A DNA stretch of 64,000 bases from Salinibacterium sp. (lineage in GTDB: Bacteria; Actinomycetota; Actinomycetes; Actinomycetales; Microbacteriaceae). The notes beneath the pieces were generated by a model. That model was not told where the DNA came from and made no database searches. It was given only the letters and a program-made list of their open reading frames with translations. Of this stretch, positions 55,288 through 63,967 are shown piece after piece. The DNA lies in contig JAHBSZ010000006.1 of the NCBI GenBank assembly GCA_019638845.1, positions 62,001 to 126,000 on the forward strand. The letters run 5' to 3'. Position 1 is the first letter of the stretch. Every line of letters begins with the position of its first letter. Position numbers and translations under genes: made by a program.

Positions 55288-55747
55288 GCGACGTCGGCGA
55301 GAGGCCCTTCAGTTACTTGCCCGTCCGGTGCTGATCGAGGGCGATGCGACCGAGCTCGTCGCCCTTCTCACCGAGGAGGCCCGGGCGTCAGGAATTGAGG
55401 TGCTCACACCCAGTGCCCCCGCTCCCGAGCGCGCGGAGCTGGCTAGGGTCATTGTTCTGGCTGTGGAGGGGCGTGGGCGGCGGTCCTCATTCACCCGTGC
55501 CGCTGAGATGCTGCGGGCCATCGAACCCGCCCTCACACCGGATGCCGTGCGGATCGTGGTGATCCAGAGCGGCAGGTCGCGCGCCATGCCGCCTCGACTG
55601 AAGCGCCGACTGACCGATGAGATCCTTTTCCAGGTCTCGCTCGCGTTCCCTCAACTGTTGCCGCAGCGGAAGTGGCGCTCGATTCGTCTGCGCGCAGGGC
55701 TTGCCGCCCTCGATGCCGCAGGCCTGCGCATCCTTCGTTTCGGCTAG
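55268..55747 (+). CDS. Uncharacterised 159-residue protein overlapping gntK
   Basis: I do not recognise a family. It is basic and Arg/Leu-rich, with alternating strand- and helix-like segments: 'LARPVLIEGDATELVALLTE', 'LARVIVLAVEGRGRRSS', 'DAVRIVVIQSGRSRAMPPRL', 'RSIRLRAGLAALDAAGLRIL'. GTG 55268 overlaps gntK by 20 bp and has a full AGGAGG seven bases upstream, inside gntK, which supports the start and coupling. The stop overlaps the APC permease stop in CTAG. Confidence 0.6.
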   Translation: MLFPRAERRRREALQLLARPVLIEGDATELVALLTEEARASGIEVLTPSAPAPERAELARVIVLAVEGRGRRSSFTRAAEMLRAIEPALTPDAVRIVVIQSGRSRAMPPRLKRRLTDEILFQVSLAFPQLLPQRKWRSIRLRAGLAALDAAGLRILRFG

Positions 55748-57009
55748 CTGCTTCGCCGAATGCCGCGCAGCACGAGCCTGAGCAGTAGTCCCGCCACGAG
55801 CACCGAAGCGCCCACCGCGATACCCAGCGGGGGCAGCGTCGCCACGAGAAGCAGGCACGCGATCGCCCCCACAACCTGGAGCATGCGCGGGTACCTGCGG
55901 TTCGGTTCGGTCTGGGTGAAGGCCGCGAGGTTTGCGACGAAGTAATAGAGCAGCACTCCGAACGATGAGAATGCGATCGCGCCCCGCAGGTCCGCGACGG
56001 CGATAACCGCACACACGACGATCCCGAGGGCGATCTCGGCCCGATAGGGCACGCGGAAGCGCGGATGCACGGCCGCGAGCCCGCGCGGGAGGTCACCCTC
56101 GCGAGCCATTGCCAGGGTGGTACGGCCGATCCCCGCGATCAGAGCGAGCAAGGCGCCGAGGGATGCGGCGGCAGCTCCCACCCGCACCACGGGTGTCGCC
56201 CAACTCCACGGCCCACTCGCGACGAGGTCGGAGAGCGGCGCCGATGACGCCGCGAGTTGGGCGGCGCCGAGTCCGGTCAGAAGGACGACGGCCACGATCG
56301 CATACAGGGTGACGGCAATGCCCAATGCAAGGATGATCGCGAGCGGGATGGTTCGGGCCGGATCTTTCACCTCCTCGCCCATGGTCGCGATGCGGGCATA
56401 GCCAGCGAAGGCGAAGAACAGGATGCCCGCCGACTGCAGGATTCCGTATGGCCCGGCGGAAATCAGGCTGGGTGCGTCGAGGGCGACGGACTGCGGTAGT
56501 CCGGTGGCAGCGCTCGCTGCGACAGTGACAGCGAGCGTGAGGAGGACGACGACAACGATGATCCGCGTCAGCATCGCCGTTCGGGTGATCCCTCGAAGAT
56601 TGACCGCCACGAGGAGCACCACCGCGCCGATAGCGACTGGCCGTTCCCAGCCGGCGGGGGCGGCGTAGGCGGCAAACGTCATCGCCATTGCGGCACAGCT
56701 TGCTGTCTTTCCGATGACGAAAGACCAGCCCGCCGCGAATCCCCACCACGGTCCGAGGCGCTCGCGCCCATAGACGTAGGTCCCGCCTGAGCTGGGGTAC
56801 TGGGCCGCGAGCTGTGCCGAGGATGTTGCATTGAAGAAGGCGACGAGGGCGGCCACAGCCAGCCCGACGAGCAGCCCATTCCCTGCGGCAAGGGCTGCGG
56901 GGCTGAAGGCAGCGAAGAGTCCGGCACCGATCATCGAGCCCAGACCGATTACCACCGCATCGCCGAGGCCGAGGCGGCGGACGAGGGTTGGCGGCGGAGT
57001 CTGGCTCAC
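55744..57009 (-). CDS. APC-family amino acid permease
   Basis: A 421-residue, 12-helix permease. 'GLGDAVVIGLGSMIGAGLFA' in helix 1 is the substrate/cation-site signature; 'NATSSAQLAAQYPSSGGTYV' and 'GRERLGPWWGFAAGWSFVIG' follow. Typical of small-amino-acid or basic amino acid/polyamine transporters; the substrate is not known. GTG 57009 is favoured because TATAGT (57016-57021) ends six bases before it, predicting a leaderless message; GTG 57027 is in frame. It lies 41 bp past apbE and appears to have its own promoter. Confidence 0.9.
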   Translation of the reverse strand: MSQTPPPTLVRRLGLGDAVVIGLGSMIGAGLFAAFSPAALAAGNGLLVGLAVAALVAFFNATSSAQLAAQYPSSGGTYVYGRERLGPWWGFAAGWSFVIGKTASCAAMAMTFAAYAAPAGWERPVAIGAVVLLVAVNLRGITRTAMLTRIIVVVVLLTLAVTVAASAATGLPQSVALDAPSLISAGPYGILQSAGILFFAFAGYARIATMGEEVKDPARTIPLAIILALGIAVTLYAIVAVVLLTGLGAAQLAASSAPLSDLVASGPWSWATPVVRVGAAAASLGALLALIAGIGRTTLAMAREGDLPRGLAAVHPRFRVPYRAEIALGIVVCAVIAVADLRGAIAFSSFGVLLYYFVANLAAFTQTEPNRRYPRMLQVVGAIACLLLVATLPPLGIAVGASVLVAGLLLRLVLRGIRRSS

Positions 57010-57015
57010 ACGCGG

Positions 57016-57021
57016 ACTATA
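57016..57021 (-). promoter_or_regulatory. -10 element of a leaderless APC permease mRNA
   Basis: TATAGT on the minus strand, 6 nt before the GTG start at 57009. That distance puts the expected transcription start on the start codon. No ribosome site precedes the GTG, consistent with leaderless translation, which is common in Actinobacteria. Confidence 0.5.
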
Positions 57022-57050
57022 GGGCACCGCAGTGAACTATGCCCGAAGGA

Positions 57051-57773
57051 TTAGGCTCCCACGAGTGCTCGTCGGAATCCGGGAGTCGCGGCCAGTGCGC
57101 CACTGCGGTCGACAGCGAAGACATCGACGTCCCACCGATCGGTGATGTCATCAAGCGCGTCGCGACCGCCCGCAATGATCGCGGTGGCCAAGACATCGGC
57201 CGTGACGATGTCGTTCGCGGCCACCGAGACTTGTACGAACTCCGCAAGGGCCCGGGAGCCGCCCAGCCAGATGTGGTCGCCACGCTGAGCACTTCCGGAG
57301 GTCGCGAGCGCGCGCCGCGGATCCCCGAGCAGCACCGAACAGAGCAGGGCCGTGGGGTCGGACGGGTCGACGACACCCGTCGGCCAGGGCCCGCCAGAGA
57401 CGAGGATGTCGCCACCGACGTTGATGGACCAGGTCGGGCATCCCGTCGCGTCGAGGAGCACGCCGGCCTGCTCGATAGCTTCGGCTTTGACGATGCCATT
57501 CAGGTCGAGCACCCCGTCTGGCCGATGCGGGGAGAACAGGCCGCCTGTCAGTGCGCGCCAGTCGACAGCTCGTGCATAGCTCGCGCGCATCGTGTCACTG
57601 GATGTCGTCAAGGATGCCCGTCCGTCGGCGATTCGGCTGAGTTCGGAGTCCGGCCGGTACAGGCTGAACCGTTCATCGATAGCCGCGAACACGGGCATCA
57701 CCAGCGCTGGCCCCCAGCCCGTCGGCAACTCGATCGAGGCGACCGTGCCCATGGTCTCGAAGACGTGTCTCAT
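57051..57773 (-). CDS. apbE: FAD:protein FMN transferase ApbE
   Basis: Attaches FMN through phosphate to a Thr of a target protein, here surely the FMN-binding protein encoded just upstream. It is 240 residues. Motifs are 'ETMGTVASIEL' at 6-16, 'DLNGIVKAEAIEQAG' (the K-x-x-x-x-E/D core), 'SINVGGDILVSGG' and 'VTADVLATAIIAGG' for Mg2+. No signal peptide or lipobox: the protein begins right at the family's first motif. The ATG shares one base with the stop of the upstream gene (TGATG), so there is no room for a longer form. Last gene of the ferric-reductase-like/FMN-binding/apbE unit. Confidence 0.92.
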   Translation of the reverse strand: MRHVFETMGTVASIELPTGWGPALVMPVFAAIDERFSLYRPDSELSRIADGRASLTTSSDTMRASYARAVDWRALTGGLFSPHRPDGVLDLNGIVKAEAIEQAGVLLDATGCPTWSINVGGDILVSGGPWPTGVVDPSDPTALLCSVLLGDPRRALATSGSAQRGDHIWLGGSRALAEFVQVSVAANDIVTADVLATAIIAGGRDALDDITDRWDVDVFAVDRSGALAATPGFRRALVGA

Positions 57774-58270
57774 CAGAACCCGGCCTGATCCAATGCGGAC
57801 TGCACGGATTGGAGGTACCCGCGCGTTGTATAGGTGGCGCCGCCGACGTTCGACACGTGGGCGGACTGCGAGGACAGCACTTCGCTCCGCAGCATCGGCG
57901 CGGCGTAGTTGCTGATCTGGCGCGACCGACCATCGGCATCGGTGAGATGCACGGCGGTGACGTCGGTGATCGTGCCACCGCTCAGGGTGACGGCGACTTG
58001 GACGCTGCCGAACGGGGTGTTGACGCTGCTTCCCGTATACGTGCCGTCTGCCGGCCCCGCGGCAACCGGAGCGGCCGTGGCCGTGGCCGAGGGAAGCGGG
58101 GTCGCACTGGGGACGGTGGCGGCAGTCGTGCCGCTGGTTCCGCTGGCCTGCGGTGCCGACGTGGTCGTGCCGATGGCTTGGTTGGCAAGCACGGCTCCGC
58201 CGGCTTGCCAACCGACCACGAGAACTGCCGTCGAGGCGAAGAGGCTTCCGAGTACTGCGCGTGTTCTCAC
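57773..58270 (-). CDS. Membrane-anchored FMN-binding domain protein
   Basis: A 165-residue protein: basic start and one signal-anchor helix (about 6-30), a Ser/Thr/Ala/Pro-rich linker (about 35-80), then an FMN_bind domain of the RnfG/NqrC type. The flavinylation site is in 'VGGATYTTRGY' near 143-153, where the Thr of GAT is the expected FMN attachment residue; the residue before GAT is Gly rather than the common Ser. GTG 58270 overlaps the stop of the reductase gene (GTGA). It should carry electrons outside the membrane. Confidence 0.9.
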   Translation of the reverse strand: MRTRAVLGSLFASTAVLVVGWQAGGAVLANQAIGTTTSAPQASGTSGTTAATVPSATPLPSATATAAPVAAGPADGTYTGSSVNTPFGSVQVAVTLSGGTITDVTAVHLTDADGRSRQISNYAAPMLRSEVLSSQSAHVSNVGGATYTTRGYLQSVQSALDQAGF

Positions 58271-59688
58271 CAGTCGAACCTTTCTGCGTGGATCTGATGG
58301 GCGGGGATGCGTGTGGCTCTGACGTCTTTCTCGACGAGATCGAGCCAGGCAGTCGGGCCGCACAGGTAGACATCGGAGCGAGCAAGGTCAGGGAAGGCTG
58401 CCGCGAGGGTCACTCCGCGCCGGACGTCGCTCTCTGACATCCACCCGGCACCCACCGGTGAACGATGGCCGATCATGACGTAGCAGAGCGCGCCCTTGGC
58501 CGCGGCGATGTCGCGGATCTCATCCCAGTGGTAGGTCTCCTCCTCCGTGCTTGCCCGAAGCAAGATCGTCGCTTCTCCCGGCGCAAAGCGGGCGTGCTCG
58601 AGGAACGCCCGGATCGGGGTCACGCCGATGCCAGCGGCGATGATCGCGAGCTTGGGGGCAGTTCGGGCAGCATCCGAGAACAGCCCATACGGTCCTTCGA
58701 TCGAGACCTTCGTGCCCACGGGGACAGCGCTGATTCGGGCGCTGCCACGGCCGAGATCACGCACTGTGATGCGGGCTGACGTGCTCGTGGGCATTGCGGA
58801 CAGCGAGATCGGGTGTGAGTGCCACCACGTGCGTTTCGTCCAGAACCTCCAGATGAAGAACTGTCCGCCCGACGCTCCCAGCGACCGCAGGTTCTTCCCC
58901 GCGAAATGGATTGACGTGACTCCGGGCGCGACGGTCGTCACTCCGGACACCGTGATGCGGTGTCGAAGGCTTGAGATCGTTGGCTCGATGAACCGGAAGA
59001 TTGCGATCGATCCGAACGCGATCAGGTACAGGGCTATCCAGTACGCGCGCTGGACGGTGCCATCGGCGAGGATTCCACCGACGCTCAACTGGTGTGGCAG
59101 CGCAAAGGCGACGGCTATATAGCTCAACAGGTGCACGAGGTGCCAACCCTCATAGCTGAACTTGCGCCTGACCGCGACGAGCGAGGTCACCACGACGGCG
59201 ATGAGAAGTCCCGTGCCGACGAAGGCGATGGGCATGTCCGGCAGGGCGAGCATCGGCCCGATTTCGGCGATCGGGTTGAACCCCGTGCTCATGCCGTAGC
59301 CGATCAGGAGGAGGGCGCCGTGCGCCAAAATCAGGTAGAGCGCAGGCTTGCCGAGTGAGCGATGGACCGCGATGGCGCGGTCGTGGCCGATGGCGCGGTC
59401 GATGGCGGGGATGCGGGCGGCAAGTACAAGCATCACCAAGATGAAGTCGGTGCCGATAAGCCCCGTGATGATGCCGAGACTCGTCATGATCGCGGCGGGC
59501 GTCGTGAACTGCGCCGCACCCCCCGAGGCGAGGAAGAGTGCTGCCGCTGCTGCGCCGGAGGTCCAGAGCAACATGACGAGGAGATCGGCCCGACGCGCGC
59601 GTCGAGCGTAGGTGCGCTTGTGGTTCACCCGTGGCAGCGTAGAGAAGCGCTGCGGCATAGCCGGTCGAACCCGGGTGGTGGTGGTCAT
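58267..59688 (-). CDS. Ferric-reductase-like membrane flavoprotein
   Basis: A 473-residue protein. The N-terminal half (about 35-245) is a six-helix ferric-reductase/NOX-like domain with candidate haem histidines His109 and His123 ('VHRSLGKPALYLILAHG') and His183, His186 and His199 ('GWHLVHLLSY', 'ALPHQ'). The C-terminal half is a ferredoxin-reductase unit: FAD site 'HSHPISLSAMP' near 300 and NAD(P) site 'AIIAAGIGVTPIRAFLEH' near 360, ending 'VYLCGPTAW'. It would pass NAD(P)H electrons through haem to the FMN-binding partner. Starts 65 bp after the histidine kinase gene. Confidence 0.92.
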   Translation of the reverse strand: MTTTTRVRPAMPQRFSTLPRVNHKRTYARRARRADLLVMLLWTSGAAAAALFLASGGAAQFTTPAAIMTSLGIITGLIGTDFILVMLVLAARIPAIDRAIGHDRAIAVHRSLGKPALYLILAHGALLLIGYGMSTGFNPIAEIGPMLALPDMPIAFVGTGLLIAVVVTSLVAVRRKFSYEGWHLVHLLSYIAVAFALPHQLSVGGILADGTVQRAYWIALYLIAFGSIAIFRFIEPTISSLRHRITVSGVTTVAPGVTSIHFAGKNLRSLGASGGQFFIWRFWTKRTWWHSHPISLSAMPTSTSARITVRDLGRGSARISAVPVGTKVSIEGPYGLFSDAARTAPKLAIIAAGIGVTPIRAFLEHARFAPGEATILLRASTEEETYHWDEIRDIAAAKGALCYVMIGHRSPVGAGWMSESDVRRGVTLAAAFPDLARSDVYLCGPTAWLDLVEKDVRATRIPAHQIHAERFDW

Positions 59689-59753
59689 GTCACCACTGTG
59701 AAACTCGAAGATATGCGATTGCTATGAGCACGACTCCCACTGGGTGAGAGAAC

Positions 59754-61103
59754 TCACATCTTCGGTAGCGTCACTGTCACCGCGAGTCCGGGGTTGGTGT
59801 TACGTATGGTGGCCGTTCCCCCCGCCGCCTCGGCGAGCGCGCGGACGAGGGCGAGGCCCAGTCCGCTGCCGCCGGTGGCGGTGGTTCGCGAGGCGTCTGG
59901 TCGAGTGAACCTGTCGAATGCGACTGGTACGAAGCCGTCGGGCATCCCGTGTCCGTCGTCACGCACCTCGAGGATGAGCGTGCTGGGGCCCTGTCGGAGG
60001 GTTGCCTGAACGGCGCCTCCCTCACCAATCGCTGCAAGTGCGTTGGAGAACAGGTTGTCCACTAGCCGCCCGAAGGCCTGACCATCGATCAGGTAACGGG
60101 CACCTTCATCGTCGACGTGCACCTCGAACTCGATATCGGCGTTCGACGCGAGGCCGAGCATCCGGGCCCGGTCGATGCTGCCGGTGAACTCGTCAATGAG
60201 CGATGCAGCCCTCGACGGGCGCACCGACTCGTGCGATTCGAGACGGCTGAGTTCGAGAAGGTTCGACGCGAGCGACGCCAGCCGATCGACGGATGCCTCG
60301 GCCGCTGTTACTTGGATGGCGAGCGCGGCCGCGTTTCCGAAGTCCCCGTGTGCAAGTTCGAGCTGGGTTTTCAAGGCGGCAAGCGGGGTGCGCAGCTCGT
60401 GGGCGGCGTCAGACACCATCTGCTTCTCGCGTTCTGCCGTTGCACGCACCCGACCAAGGAACGAGTTGAGGGTGCTTGCGAGGGCGGCGAGTTCGTCGTT
60501 CGCCGGCCCCACCGGCAGGGCTCCATCGACGGCACCCTCGAGTTCGTCGGCCCTGCGGCGCATCGCGGCGACGGGGCGTAAGGCGATAGTCGCGAGTACC
60601 CAGGATGCGATACCGAAGCCGACGAGCAGGATCAACCCGCCGACGACGAGTGCTCTGCTGAGACCTTCCAGCGCTAGCTGGCTCGAGGAAGTGCTGCGCG
60701 CGGACCAGAGCGCCCACTCACCCGCGGTCGTGGAGACTACGCGGCCGACGACGATGAACGAGCGCCCTTCGTCGTCGGTCATGGTGAACTCTTCGTTGGC
60801 CGAGACGCGCCCTTGAATCTCGTTCGCAACGTCATGAGGGAGGGTGTTGACCTCGACAACCTCATGGGGCGAGCGGACAAACACGAGAACTCCCGTACCG
60901 GGGTCATCGACAGTCTCGGTCGGGTTCGCAGTGATGTCTTTGGCGAACGAGGTCAGGTCACTCTCGGCAAGAGTCGTATCGGCGTTGGTAAGCACCGAGG
61001 AAACTTGGGCGCGCAAGACGAGAAGTGCGATCGACAGCAAGAGAGCCGCCACGAGAATGCTGCCGAGCGTGATGCGCGACCGGATCGAGAGGCGCATCAT
61101 CAT
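59754..61103 (-). CDS. Two-component sensor histidine kinase
   Basis: A 449-residue kinase. The first membrane helix is at about 11-32, an extracytoplasmic sensor region at 33-148, the second helix at 150-172, HAMP at 172-225. The phosphorylated His235 is in 'SDAAHELRTPLAAL'. The ATPase domain has 'LVDNLFSNALAAIGEG' (N box), 'EVRDDGHGMPDG' (G1) and 'GGSGLGLALVRALAEAAGG' (G2). Sensor region has no recognised ligand fold. Its ATG overlaps the response regulator stop by 4 bp. Immediately precedes the ferric-reductase-like gene. Confidence 0.95.
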   Translation of the reverse strand: MMMRLSIRSRITLGSILVAALLLSIALLVLRAQVSSVLTNADTTLAESDLTSFAKDITANPTETVDDPGTGVLVFVRSPHEVVEVNTLPHDVANEIQGRVSANEEFTMTDDEGRSFIVVGRVVSTTAGEWALWSARSTSSSQLALEGLSRALVVGGLILLVGFGIASWVLATIALRPVAAMRRRADELEGAVDGALPVGPANDELAALASTLNSFLGRVRATAEREKQMVSDAAHELRTPLAALKTQLELAHGDFGNAAALAIQVTAAEASVDRLASLASNLLELSRLESHESVRPSRAASLIDEFTGSIDRARMLGLASNADIEFEVHVDDEGARYLIDGQAFGRLVDNLFSNALAAIGEGGAVQATLRQGPSTLILEVRDDGHGMPDGFVPVAFDRFTRPDASRTTATGGSGLGLALVRALAEAAGGTATIRNTNPGLAVTVTLPKM

Positions 61104-61786
61104 GCCTCCTCGGTGAGCAGGTAGCCGACGCCCCGCACCGTCGAGATCGTCACCCCGGATGCCGCAGGCTCAAGTTTGCGTCGCAGATAGCTCACGTACT
61201 GGTCGACCACGTTCGCGTCGATGTGGGCGGTAGTCCCCCACACCTCGGTAAGGATCTCCGCGCGGGTCAGCGGCTCACCGGCCCGCGAGGCGAGCATCCA
61301 CAGTAGGGCGAATTCCTTGGAGCTCATCGGCACGGAAACCCCGGCCGACGTCGCCCGCACCGTCGCGGCATCCAGCACCAGCTCTCCGATGCGGAGAGTT
61401 GCGCGAGGTGCCGAGGAGTCCCTCCGCACGAGTGCGCGGATGCGTGCTGCGAGCTCAGCGAAGGCGAAAGGCTTGGTCAGATAGTCGTCGGCGCCGGAAT
61501 CGAGGCCGTGCACCCGGTCTTCGACAGCATCCCGAGCGGTGAGGAGGAGAACGGGTAGCGGGTTTCCTTGTTTGCGCAGGTGCCGGCAGATCTCGAAGCC
61601 CGACATCTCGGGGAGCATGACGTCGATCGCGGCGGCCGAGAAATCTTCGCGAGCGACCGCGATGAGCGCATCGACCCCGTTGGTGACGAGAGTCACTGCG
61701 TAGCCATCATCCTCCAGACCGCGCTGCACGAGGGCGCCCATGGCCGCGTCGTCTTCGACGACGAGGATTCGGGTTCCGCCGCTCAC
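61100..61786 (-). CDS. OmpR-family response regulator
   Basis: A 228-residue regulator: receiver domain 1-120 with acidic pocket 'VVEDD', phospho-acceptor Asp55 in 'AAIDVMLPEMSG' and Lys105 in 'DYLTKPF', then a winged-helix DNA-binding domain ('SSKEFALLWMLASRAGEPLT', 'VDQYVSYLRRKLE'). GTG 61786 overlaps the stop of the VIT gene (GTGA); the frame extends 32 codons further but inside that gene. Cognate to the next kinase. The likely targets are the VIT promoter and the 65-bp gap before the reductase gene. Confidence 0.95.
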   Translation of the reverse strand: MSGGTRILVVEDDAAMGALVQRGLEDDGYAVTLVTNGVDALIAVAREDFSAAAIDVMLPEMSGFEICRHLRKQGNPLPVLLLTARDAVEDRVHGLDSGADDYLTKPFAFAELAARIRALVRRDSSAPRATLRIGELVLDAATVRATSAGVSVPMSSKEFALLWMLASRAGEPLTRAEILTEVWGTTAHIDANVVDQYVSYLRRKLEPAASGVTISTVRGVGYLLTEEA

Positions 61787-62499
61787 ACGAGTCCGGTCGT
61801 GCCCAGAAGCGTTCCGATGAGGAATGTGGCCGCCAGGGCGAGCGCACCGCCAATGACCACACGGAGGGTCGATCGCAACCACGGGCTACCGCCGATGCGC
61901 GCGCCTGTTGCGCCGGTGATCGCCAAAGCGATGAGCACTGCGGCGAAAGTCACGGGCACGCGCGCAGGTTCGGGCGGCAGCAGGATCGCCAGCATGGGCA
62001 AGAGTGCTCCGATGAAGAAGGCGAGGGCTGACGCACCGGCCGCTTGCCACGGGCTCACGATGTCCTCCTGGTTGATGCCGAGTTCGGCCTCGAGGTGGGC
62101 AGTGAGTGCATCGTGCGCCGTGAGTTCTTCCGCAACTCGTGCGGCGGTCTCCCCGGTGAGTCCCTTTGCGGCGTAGATGGCAGTCAGCTCGGCGAGTTCC
62201 TCCTCCGGCATCGTCGCGAGCTCGTAGCGCTCCTTTGCGATGAGAGCGTGTTGGCTGTCGCGCTGGCTGCTTACCGAGACGTACTCGCCGAGTGCCATCG
62301 AGATCGCGCCACCGACGAGGCCTGCGACGCCTGCAGTAAGGATGGGGGCAAGTGAACTTGTGGCGCCAGCAACGCCGACCACGATTGCGGCGACGGAGAC
62401 GATCCCGTCATTGGCTCCGAGCACCCCGGCGCGCAACCAGTTCAATCGACCGGCTAGTCCGGCACCGTGCGGTTCATTGGCATGCGTTGTCATCGACAT
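61783..62499 (-). CDS. VIT1/CCC1-family iron/manganese transporter
   Basis: A 238-residue membrane protein with five helices. 'GVLGANDGIVSVAAIVVGVA' near 26 and 'GAISMALGEYVSVSSQRDSQ' near 63 are the CCC1/VIT signatures; an acidic cytosolic helix region (about 88-145, with 'MPEEELAEL' and 'EELTAHDAL') corresponds to the metal-binding domain between helices 2 and 3. The family moves Fe2+ or Mn2+ out of the cytosol. First gene of the cluster VIT-RR-HK; the RR gene starts inside its stop codon. Confidence 0.92.
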   Translation of the reverse strand: MSMTTHANEPHGAGLAGRLNWLRAGVLGANDGIVSVAAIVVGVAGATSSLAPILTAGVAGLVGGAISMALGEYVSVSSQRDSQHALIAKERYELATMPEEELAELTAIYAAKGLTGETAARVAEELTAHDALTAHLEAELGINQEDIVSPWQAAGASALAFFIGALLPMLAILLPPEPARVPVTFAAVLIALAITGATGARIGGSPWLRSTLRVVIGGALALAATFLIGTLLGTTGLV

Positions 62500-62574
62500 A
62501 TCGCAAGCTAAGCACCCCGTCCGTCATGGTTCCAGCAAGGCAAAGCTTCCATCGCCTCCGCACGCCTCGCGGGC

Positions 62575-63891
62575 CTATGAGCAGCAGCTCTCGGCGTTCG
62601 CGTCGGTCGAGCACACGCCCGTCGCGGGAAGGACGAGTTCTACGGCCACGGCCGAGGCGAGATCACCGGCGAGGTAGGCGGCCACGGACCGGACCTGCTC
62701 GTAACCGGTGGCCAGGAGGAACGTCGGCGCTCGGCCGTAGCTCTTCATCCCAGCAATGAAAAAGTTCGGCTCGGGCTGCTGAAGTTCAGCGAACCCGTGG
62801 GGCTCGACGGTGCCGCAGCTATGCAGGTTGGGGTCGATCAGCGGTGCTAGCCGCACAGGTGCTTCGACAACCTGGTCCAGATCCAATCGGATCTCCCGAA
62901 GCATGTCGAGATCCGGCCGAAACCCGGTCGCGTTGACGATGAGGTCGGTCGTGATGTGCTCGAGCCCGCCAGCACGAAGTCCCGTGATGTCCACTCGCTC
63001 GCCCGACTTGCTCAGGGCGACAATTTCGAAGCCAGTGACGACCTCGATCACACCGAAGTCGATGAGCTTCTTCACCTTCGCGCCAAGCGATGCGCGATCG
63101 GCGAGCTCGTCCTCGGTCGAAGTGAACACTCGCACGGCATTCGGGTTGCGCAACGCCCACGTCACTCTGGTGTCGGGAGAGGTCTGAATGAGCGTTGCGA
63201 GGTTGATCAGGGTGTTGGCTGCGGAATGGCCAGCCCCGACGACGGTGATGTGCTTGCCGGCAAACCGGGTGCGCTCCGCGCCGAGCACGTCGGGAAGCGC
63301 CGGGGTGACGTGGTCTGCGACACTGGCGTAGCCGAGCGGATCGAGCCCGTTTGAGCCCAGACTGTTGGCGGTCGTGTAGGTGCCAGAGGCATCGATCACC
63401 GCTCGAGCCGTGACTTCGCTCACCGTGCCGTTGCTGTCAAGAATTCGCAGTACGAACGGGGTGGCGGCACGTTGAGTCGAGCGGGTCCGATCCATTCCCT
63501 GACGCGTTACGGCTTGCACCGTTGTGCCCGTGTGTAGCCGCGACGCGATGGCGGGTAGTCCCGCGAGGGGCGCGAGATACTTGCTGACAAGTTCGGCGCC
63601 GGTGGGCGCGGTGTCCCCGTAGCGAGGTTTGGCCCAGTCCGCAGCGAAAAGGAGCCTCTCCGCGACGGGATCGATGAGGTGCTTCCAGGGCGAGAACAGT
63701 CGGATGTGACCCCACGACCGCATACTCTCCGCTATCTGGTCGCCTGCCTCGTAGATCACGAATTCCTGCCCGCGATCTACGAGATGCGCTGCCGCGGCGA
63801 GCCCAATCGGGCCAGCTCCGATGATCGCCACGGGGAGGCCGTCGAGCCGTCCGTCGCGTATCGCGGGCAGGGAGAGGTTGATGAGGGTCAC
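62575..63891 (-). CDS. FAD/NAD(P)-dependent oxidoreductase of arsenic-operon type
   Basis: A 438-residue flavoprotein. The FAD Rossmann motif 'VAIIGAGPIGLAAAAHLVDR' is at about 21-40, and a second NAD(P) motif 'ITVVGAGHSAANTLINLATL' near 216-235. 'RLFSPWKHLIDPVA' and the Cys-bearing tail 'LPATGVCSTDANAESCCS' match flavoproteins that accompany arsR in actinobacterial ars operons. The tail cysteines may bind As(III), which is inference. GTG start at 63891. Divergent from a probable arsR, with two palindromes between. Confidence 0.82.
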   Translation of the reverse strand: MTLINLSLPAIRDGRLDGLPVAIIGAGPIGLAAAAHLVDRGQEFVIYEAGDQIAESMRSWGHIRLFSPWKHLIDPVAERLLFAADWAKPRYGDTAPTGAELVSKYLAPLAGLPAIASRLHTGTTVQAVTRQGMDRTRSTQRAATPFVLRILDSNGTVSEVTARAVIDASGTYTTANSLGSNGLDPLGYASVADHVTPALPDVLGAERTRFAGKHITVVGAGHSAANTLINLATLIQTSPDTRVTWALRNPNAVRVFTSTEDELADRASLGAKVKKLIDFGVIEVVTGFEIVALSKSGERVDITGLRAGGLEHITTDLIVNATGFRPDLDMLREIRLDLDQVVEAPVRLAPLIDPNLHSCGTVEPHGFAELQQPEPNFFIAGMKSYGRAPTFLLATGYEQVRSVAAYLAGDLASAVAVELVLPATGVCSTDANAESCCS

Positions 63892-63905
63892 GGAACTCCT
63901 TCGTC

Positions 63906-63951
63906 ATATCGATTGCTATCGATGTTCGAGTATATCGACAGTCGTCGATAT
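63906..63951. promoter_or_regulatory. Twin palindromic operator between flavoprotein and arsR-like gene
   Basis: ATATCGAC-AGTC-GTCGATAT (63932-63951) is a perfect 8-4-8 palindrome; ATATCGAT-TGCT-ATCGATGT (63906-63925) is a copy of the same design with one mismatch. Their centres are 26 bp apart. ATAT-rich imperfect dyads of this kind are typical ArsR/SmtB sites, and the position between divergent genes fits control of both. Confidence 0.65.
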
Positions 63952-63967
63952 CCACTACCATGGCGAA

